Source: Thiotrichaceae bacterium UBA973 | GTDB taxonomy: Bacteria; Pseudomonadota; Gammaproteobacteria; Eutrophobiales; Eutrophobiaceae | NCBI GenBank assembly: GCA_002292815.1 | Contig: DBBX01000017.1 | Coordinates: 1 to 18,206, forward strand | Length of the DNA: 18,206 bases | Direction of reading: 5' to 3' | In this document: positions 14,666-18,206 of the stretch, one piece after another | Layout: every line of letters starts with the position of its first letter | Numbering within the stretch: the stretch's first letter is position 1 | The notes under the pieces: model-generated | Database searches by the model: none | What the model was told of the DNA's origin: nothing | Seen by the model: the letters and a program-made list of their open reading frames with translations, nothing else | Program-made: the position numbers and the translations under genes

Positions 14666-15085
14666 ATGATGATGTTCTGGAGTGCTGTCGTCATTGGTTA
14701 TTGTGTTTACGTCTTTGCCAACAATGCGAACAACAAAGAAGACTTGCTTGAGGAATTGAACCCGCTACTACCAGAACTCATCATCTACTTCGATGATAGT
14801 AATTTGGATGACCCGGCCACCTGCGAAGAAACACTGAATCAAGTCGGATTAAACTTGACGATAGCTCTTGCCGGCGGAATCGATTTTACGCAATGGATCC
14901 CCTTTCAACATTTATGGAGTGAATCGGCAAAAGAATGGAATGACGTAGAAAATCAAGCTAATCGAGCCGGCTTTGCCTTTGCCGCGTTAAACTCCTGCGA
15001 GAAAAAAGGCTTCTTCAAGCTGGATAAACCAAAGTTAAGACAATCTTTGCTTGATCTGGAAGAGAGTATTAAGGCGTTCAACTAA
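14666..15085 (+). CDS. Small membrane-anchored or secreted unknown protein, start disrupted at an A9 run
   Basis: I recognise no family. The open frame from ATG 14666 gives 139 residues: a hydrophobic start (MMMFWSAVVIGYCVYVFA), then a polar, acidic domain with two Cys (DPATCEET and LNSCEKKG) and a basic end. No ribosome binding site precedes 14666. Upstream, ATG ATG at 14628 opens another frame that stops early, with a run of nine A at 14636-14644. With ten or seven A the frames join and give MMIKKKLKIIAIIMMMFW, a far better signal-anchor with a basic head. The likely true start is therefore 14628, broken by a homopolymer error or read by slippage. The structured leader lies just upstream. 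Confidence 0.6.
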   Translation: MMMFWSAVVIGYCVYVFANNANNKEDLLEELNPLLPELIIYFDDSNLDDPATCEETLNQVGLNLTIALAGGIDFTQWIPFQHLWSESAKEWNDVENQANRAGFAFAALNSCEKKGFFKLDKPKLRQSLLDLEESIKAFN

Positions 15086-15113
15086 AAATAAGAGGCTTGA
15101 TATTTATTTAGAA

Positions 15114-15836
15114 TTAATCGGGTCTGCGATACCAGGGCGTGCATAATGACTTAATGCGCACAATGAATGGAAACACCACAAGCATCAAGGTATAAAAATA
15201 AATGTGTAGCGGTGAATACCATTCCATCTTACGCATCGAGGTAATGACTGGTGGTTGTTTGATAATACAAAAGTGTTGTCCTTTTTTACGGCCGAGTTTT
15301 TTTATTCTTCGAGACAACCAGATCTCTTCACTGGCATACACTTCTTCGTTGAAGCCACCGATGGTTTCAAAGGCATCGCGCCGACAATAAATAAAACTAC
15401 CTGCAGCAGTGCTGGTATGCATGGAGATAAAATCCCAGAGATTTAATAAAATCTGCATCGAGAAATTTAGCGGTTTGTCACCTATTACACGCGCACCGCC
15501 ACCAATTATCTTTCCGCCTTCCAAATTGGCAAGGGCTTGTTGTAACAAGGCTGGTGGCACCAGAGTATCGGCATCGACAAAGATCAAGTAACGGCCCTGA
15601 GCCGTGTGGGCACCGGCGTTGCGAGCGCGCGAAATCTGGTTTATCTTTTCAAAGACAACTTGTGCTCCCTGCGCGGCCGCTATCGCTGCAGTTTCATCAG
15701 AGGAGTTATTATCGACAACAATAATCTCGCCGCTAAGTTCTAACTGCGCTGTTGCCTCATGCAAGGCAGTCAATGTTGTCGATAGAAAGTCTTCTTCATT
15801 AAAGGCGGGAATAACAATGGAGTAGTCGATGGACAT
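15114..15836 (-). CDS. Family 2 glycosyltransferase
   Basis: A 240-residue GT-A fold glycosyltransferase. YSIVIPAFNEE is the family 2 N-terminal motif, EIIVVDNNSSDET the first nucleotide-binding strand, RARNAGAHTAQG the conserved helix, and YLIFVDADTLV carries the DxD metal-binding motif. GSFIYCRRDAFETIGGFNEEVYASEE includes the acceptor-side GGF(N/D)E and ED-like acid. A hydrophobic stretch near the C-terminus (IYFYTLMLVVFPFIV) may associate with the membrane. The acceptor and sugar are not predictable. It is alone on the minus strand, convergent with the preceding unknown gene and divergent from ppnN across about 270 bp. That spacer has a TATAAT at 15845-15850 but no matching -35. Confidence 0.9.
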   Translation of the reverse strand: MSIDYSIVIPAFNEEDFLSTTLTALHEATAQLELSGEIIVVDNNSSDETAAIAAAQGAQVVFEKINQISRARNAGAHTAQGRYLIFVDADTLVPPALLQQALANLEGGKIIGGGARVIGDKPLNFSMQILLNLWDFISMHTSTAAGSFIYCRRDAFETIGGFNEEVYASEEIWLSRRIKKLGRKKGQHFCIIKQPPVITSMRKMEWYSPLHIYFYTLMLVVFPFIVRIKSLCTPWYRRPD

Positions 15837-16105
15837 CGTTATAGTATAATGGATACGCTATCTATTGATGCATTTAAATACACCAAACACCAACAGAGGG
15901 ATAATGGTTTTTCCCAGGAGACATCATTTACCATCAGCCATAGGTGTATTCCTCGCGACAATGTGTAAGACCAAGAATAATTTATTAATTATGGCAAGCC
16001 CAACAAAGCTATTTTTGCGGGAGGAATAATATTCAATTGTTCTATATCATATCTGTAGTATTAAAAGTATTTACTAAAAATTAATTGAAGGAAAAATCTC
16101 ACACT

Positions 16106-17476
16106 ATGTATGATGAATGCATTGATGTTGTTATCTCCCCGGTTCATGGTATGGATGTGCTATCCAAGGCTGAGGTTAGTCGCCTATTGGATACCAGCAA
16201 GAGTGGTCTGTATACCACTTTCAGAAACTGTGCCTTAGCCGTTTTAAATAGTGGTGCCACTATTGATGACAGCAAACAATTATTTGAACAATACGCTTCG
16301 TTCGATATCCGTATTGTGCAAGTAGAACGAGGAATTAAATTACATTTAATTGCAGCGCCGCCCCGATCTTTTGTCGATGGTAAAATTATTCGCGGCATCA
16401 AAGAACATCTTTACGCTGTGCTGAGAGATATCATCTATGTTTTTGATCAAATCAAAGACAATAGAAATGTTGATCTAAATACATCTGAAGGTATCAGTAA
16501 TGCTGTTTTTCATATCTTGCGCAATGCCGATGTGTTACAAGCGGGTATAGAACCTAATCTTGTTGTCTGTTGGGGGGGGCATGCGATTGGTAGAGGTGAA
16601 TATGAATATTGTAAGGAAGTCGGTTACGAATTAGGTTTGCGCAAATTTGATGTTTGTACCGGTTGTGGTCCCGGTGCGATGAAAGCACCAATGAAAGGAG
16701 CCAATGTGGCCCATGCGAAACAACGTGTTAAAAAAGGAATTTATCTCGGTATTACCGAGCCGGGAATCATCGCAGCTGAGTCACCTAATCCCATTGTAAA
16801 TCATTTGGTCATTATGCCAGATATAGAAAAGCGTCTCGAAGCTTTTGTCCGTTGTGCACATGCGATTATTGTCTTTCCCGGTGGTGTCGGCACTGCCGAA
16901 GAGATTCTATATCTGTTAGGCATATTATTACATCCAGACAACGAACAAATTCCATTTCCGTTAATCTTTACAGGACCTGAATCATCCCGGGAATATTTTG
17001 AAGAAATAAATAAATTTATTTCATTAACACTTGGAGCTACTGCGCAAGTACGATATCAGATTATTATAGACGATCCTATTGCTGTTGCAAAAGAAGTGAA
17101 AAAAGGTATTGCTGAAGTAAAAGAATTTCGAATTAAACATGGCGATGCATTTTATTTTAATTGGTTATTAAAGATTAAACAGGATCTCCAGATCCCGTTT
17201 ATTGCAAATCATGAGAACATGCGCTCCCTTGAGCTATATCAAGGAATGGAAACACATACCTTAGCTGCAAACCTGCGCCGTGCATTTTCAGGTATTGTTG
17301 CCGGCAATGTAAAAATTGAAAGTATGAAATTAATTGAAGAACAGGGTTTATTTGAAATTCACGGTGATGAACAAATCCTGAATGCGATGAATAAATTATT
17401 ATGTGCGTTTGTCACACAAAAACGTATGAAGCTCTCTGCTGAAAGTTATAAACCTTGTTACAAGATTATTCGATAA
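16106..17476 (+). CDS. ppnN: Pyrimidine/purine nucleotide 5'-monophosphate nucleosidase PpnN
   Basis: A 456-residue protein from ATG 16106; the alternative TTG at 16085 would use up the AAGGA ribosome binding site at 16088-16092, and E. coli PpnN starts at the equivalent point (SPxGSMDMLS in E. coli, SPVHGMDVLS here). It is the long YgdH-type LOG family enzyme: FRNCALAVLNSG, NLVVCWGGHAIG, VCTGCGPGAMKAPMKGA, MPDIEKRLEAFVRCAH and the LOG motif PGGVGTAEE at 258-266 are all present, and the C-terminal regulatory domain ends with a KPCYKI block. PpnN splits nucleoside monophosphates to base and ribose 5-phosphate and is regulated by (p)ppGpp in E. coli. It looks complete and monocistronic. Confidence 0.96.
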   Translation: MYDECIDVVISPVHGMDVLSKAEVSRLLDTSKSGLYTTFRNCALAVLNSGATIDDSKQLFEQYASFDIRIVQVERGIKLHLIAAPPRSFVDGKIIRGIKEHLYAVLRDIIYVFDQIKDNRNVDLNTSEGISNAVFHILRNADVLQAGIEPNLVVCWGGHAIGRGEYEYCKEVGYELGLRKFDVCTGCGPGAMKAPMKGANVAHAKQRVKKGIYLGITEPGIIAAESPNPIVNHLVIMPDIEKRLEAFVRCAHAIIVFPGGVGTAEEILYLLGILLHPDNEQIPFPLIFTGPESSREYFEEINKFISLTLGATAQVRYQIIIDDPIAVAKEVKKGIAEVKEFRIKHGDAFYFNWLLKIKQDLQIPFIANHENMRSLELYQGMETHTLAANLRRAFSGIVAGNVKIESMKLIEEQGLFEIHGDEQILNAMNKLLCAFVTQKRMKLSAESYKPCYKIIR

Positions 17477-17522
17477 TACTGAAATAAAATATTGACGAAG
17501 CAATTTTATCTTAAAGGGTTGG

Positions 17523-17556
17523 AGTGCGGAGTTAGAATCCGCACTGACGGGGTCAG
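17523..17556. repeat. REP-like palindrome followed by GGGGTCAGAGT
   Basis: AGTGCGGA (17523-17530), a 7-nt GTTAGAA loop and TCCGCACT (17538-17545) form a perfect 8-bp stem. It is followed at once by CTGAC-GGG-GTCAG (17544-17556). The string GGGGTCAGAGT resembles sequences I recall near REP-associated Y1 transposases in gammaproteobacteria. No transposase is in the window. There is no T run, so it is not a standard terminator for ppnN, although it could act as an mRNA end structure. Confidence 0.45.
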
Positions 17557-17677
17557 AGTATGTTGATCTTTATAGAGTTTTTATATCACTATAGATAATG
17601 GATAGAGGATACATAAAAAAAACTATATTCATAGTCGAAGAAAAGATCTTAAAGATTACTCTTTAAAGTCTTTCGTT

Positions 17678-17725
17678 TTGCTCCACGCGATAGGCTCGAA
17701 CTGTCAACTTAGTGATTAATAGTCA
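17678..17725 (-). pseudogene. Degenerate 3' half of a tRNA (Asn-like)
   Basis: On the minus strand this reads as an anticodon loop CTATTAA followed by TCACT, a 5-nt variable loop AAGTT, T-stem GACAG, canonical T-loop TTCGAGC, T-stem CTATC (four of five pairs), then GCGTGGA, discriminator G and CAA instead of CCA. The order and lengths are those of a tRNA 3' half, and GACT-TTAATC with a GGAG end is most like tRNA-Asn (tRNA-Lys also resembles it). No D-arm or 5' acceptor strand is present, so it is not functional. It may be an attachment-site scar. Confidence 0.5.
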
Positions 17726-17938
17726 GATTCAGGCACACATATAATATACCCGTATACTATTTCAGTACTTTATACGTATATCCTCATTTTAATTAATCTT
17801 TTACCCTTTATTGGGTATTAGATATTGAAGTTTATTCCTCTGTATTGGGTAATTATAAGGTTAAGTGCATATATTATTGAGGCCTAAGGGAAAACTAATG
17901 TAGTTTTAATTCTTTATCTAGTACTAGTACATATTTTT

Positions 17939-18206
17939 ATGAATATTACAAAAGGCATTCAAGATTACATAATAACAAAGCTTGTGCCTATTAAGGATTT
18001 GTCAGTGAAAAAACAAGAAGCACTGATTAATTCAGCTGAGGTTTCAGTTTATAAGCCAGGGGCACGTGTTTTTGAAGAAGGCTCTGAAGATAGATTCGTT
18101 CATTATTTACTGCATGGGAAATTAGAAATGATTTCTATGGATGAAACAGCATTTTTAATAGATGCAGATTCAAGACAATCCTATGTACCCCGTCAGCCCC
18201 ATGTGG
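17939..18206 (+). CDS. Cyclic-nucleotide-binding-domain protein, 5' part only
   Basis: An open frame from ATG 17939 runs off the window after 89 codons. It begins MNITKGIQDYIITKLVPIKDLS and then enters a cNMP-binding (Crp/cap-like) fold: VYKPGARVFEEGSEDRF is the opening beta-roll strand with the xxGxxxFxEGxxxD pattern, and VHYLLHGKLEMIS is the next strand with the conserved Gly. The rest, including the phosphate-binding cassette, is outside the window, so it is unknown whether a HTH, a GGDEF/EAL or another domain follows. There is no ribosome binding site before the ATG, and no other start lies in frame back to the stop at 17885, so the start is either weak or the gene is poorly translated. 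Confidence 0.75.
   Translation, partial: MNITKGIQDYIITKLVPIKDLSVKKQEALINSAEVSVYKPGARVFEEGSEDRFVHYLLHGKLEMISMDETAFLIDADSRQSYVPRQPHV

Larger units (their letters stand above)
17477..17938. other. Gene-free AT-rich spacer
   Basis: No credible coding frame lies in these 462 bp. They hold a REP-like palindrome (17523-17556), a degenerate tRNA-like fragment (about 17678-17725), two TATTGGGTA direct copies 34 bp apart (17809-17817 and 17843-17851, the first also forming a TACCC/GGGTA hairpin), and an AAAACTA-ATG-TAGTTTT inverted repeat (17891-17907). The remainder is AT-rich with promoter-like TATA strings that I cannot assign. Confidence 0.7.

Noticed and set aside
15904..16029. 41-codon ORF upstream of ppnN
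   Set aside because: GAGGG is only 3 nt from the ATG, the composition is poor, and no family is recognised; more likely leader sequence of ppnN.
17802..17851. CRISPR-like or iteron-like repeats (TATTGGGTA twice)
   Set aside because: Only two 9-bp copies, AT-rich and unevenly flanked; too little to call an array or an origin.

Overview
The window reads as chromosomal DNA of a moderately AT-leaning gammaproteobacterium. The marker set supports this: a divergent yicC / rph pair, then rdgB and hemW in the same order as in E. coli and relatives, and further on cbpA-cbpM, an MltC-type lytic transglycosylase and a full PpnN (YgdH) nucleosidase. I cannot name the genus. Two start codons (rdgB, and the SH3-domain gene) appear to be TTG.

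Layout. 1-3554 is a housekeeping block: the 3' part of yicC on the minus strand, then rph, rdgB and hemW on the plus strand (RNA 3' processing, nucleotide-pool cleaning, heme handling). 3555-5941 holds a gene-poor spacer with one doubtful 43-codon ORF, a GIY-YIG nuclease-like protein and a 612-residue MsbA-like ABC exporter 4 nt apart. 5938-7400 holds a small unknown minus-strand gene facing away from an exported amidohydrolase; the shared spacer carries two tandem FNR/Anr-like boxes. 7467-8719 has a DksA/TraR-like coiled-coil protein with no zinc finger, overlapped by an ABM-domain membrane protein, and then a small zinc-ribbon-like protein behind a Pho-box-like promoter. 8804-10959 has a TlpA-like thioredoxin (minus) divergent from a two-gene FHA / SH3b unit. 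11046-12601 is a minus-strand unit: a 77-residue unknown protein, cbpA and cbpM. 12738-15085 has a hemerythrin-like protein, mltC, and a small membrane-anchored unknown protein whose start is disrupted by an A9 run and which is preceded by a strongly structured leader. 15114-17476 holds a family 2 glycosyltransferase (minus) and ppnN (plus). 17477-17938 is a gene-free AT-rich stretch with a REP-like palindrome and what looks like the 3' half of a degenerate tRNA. From 17939 a cyclic-nucleotide-binding-domain protein runs off the window.

Most of the window is conserved housekeeping and stress physiology. I do not see a CRISPR array, a transposase, or an obvious defence or secretion cluster. 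The parts least explained by known annotation are the structured leader plus A9 frameshift (14491-14668), the tandem FNR boxes over an exported amidohydrolase (6193-6225), the zinc-finger-less DksA-like protein coupled to an ABM membrane protein (7467-8238), the FHA / SH3b pair (9503-10959) and the tRNA-like scar (about 17678-17725). All pairings, promoters and RNA structures were read by eye; no folding, alignment or database search was run.
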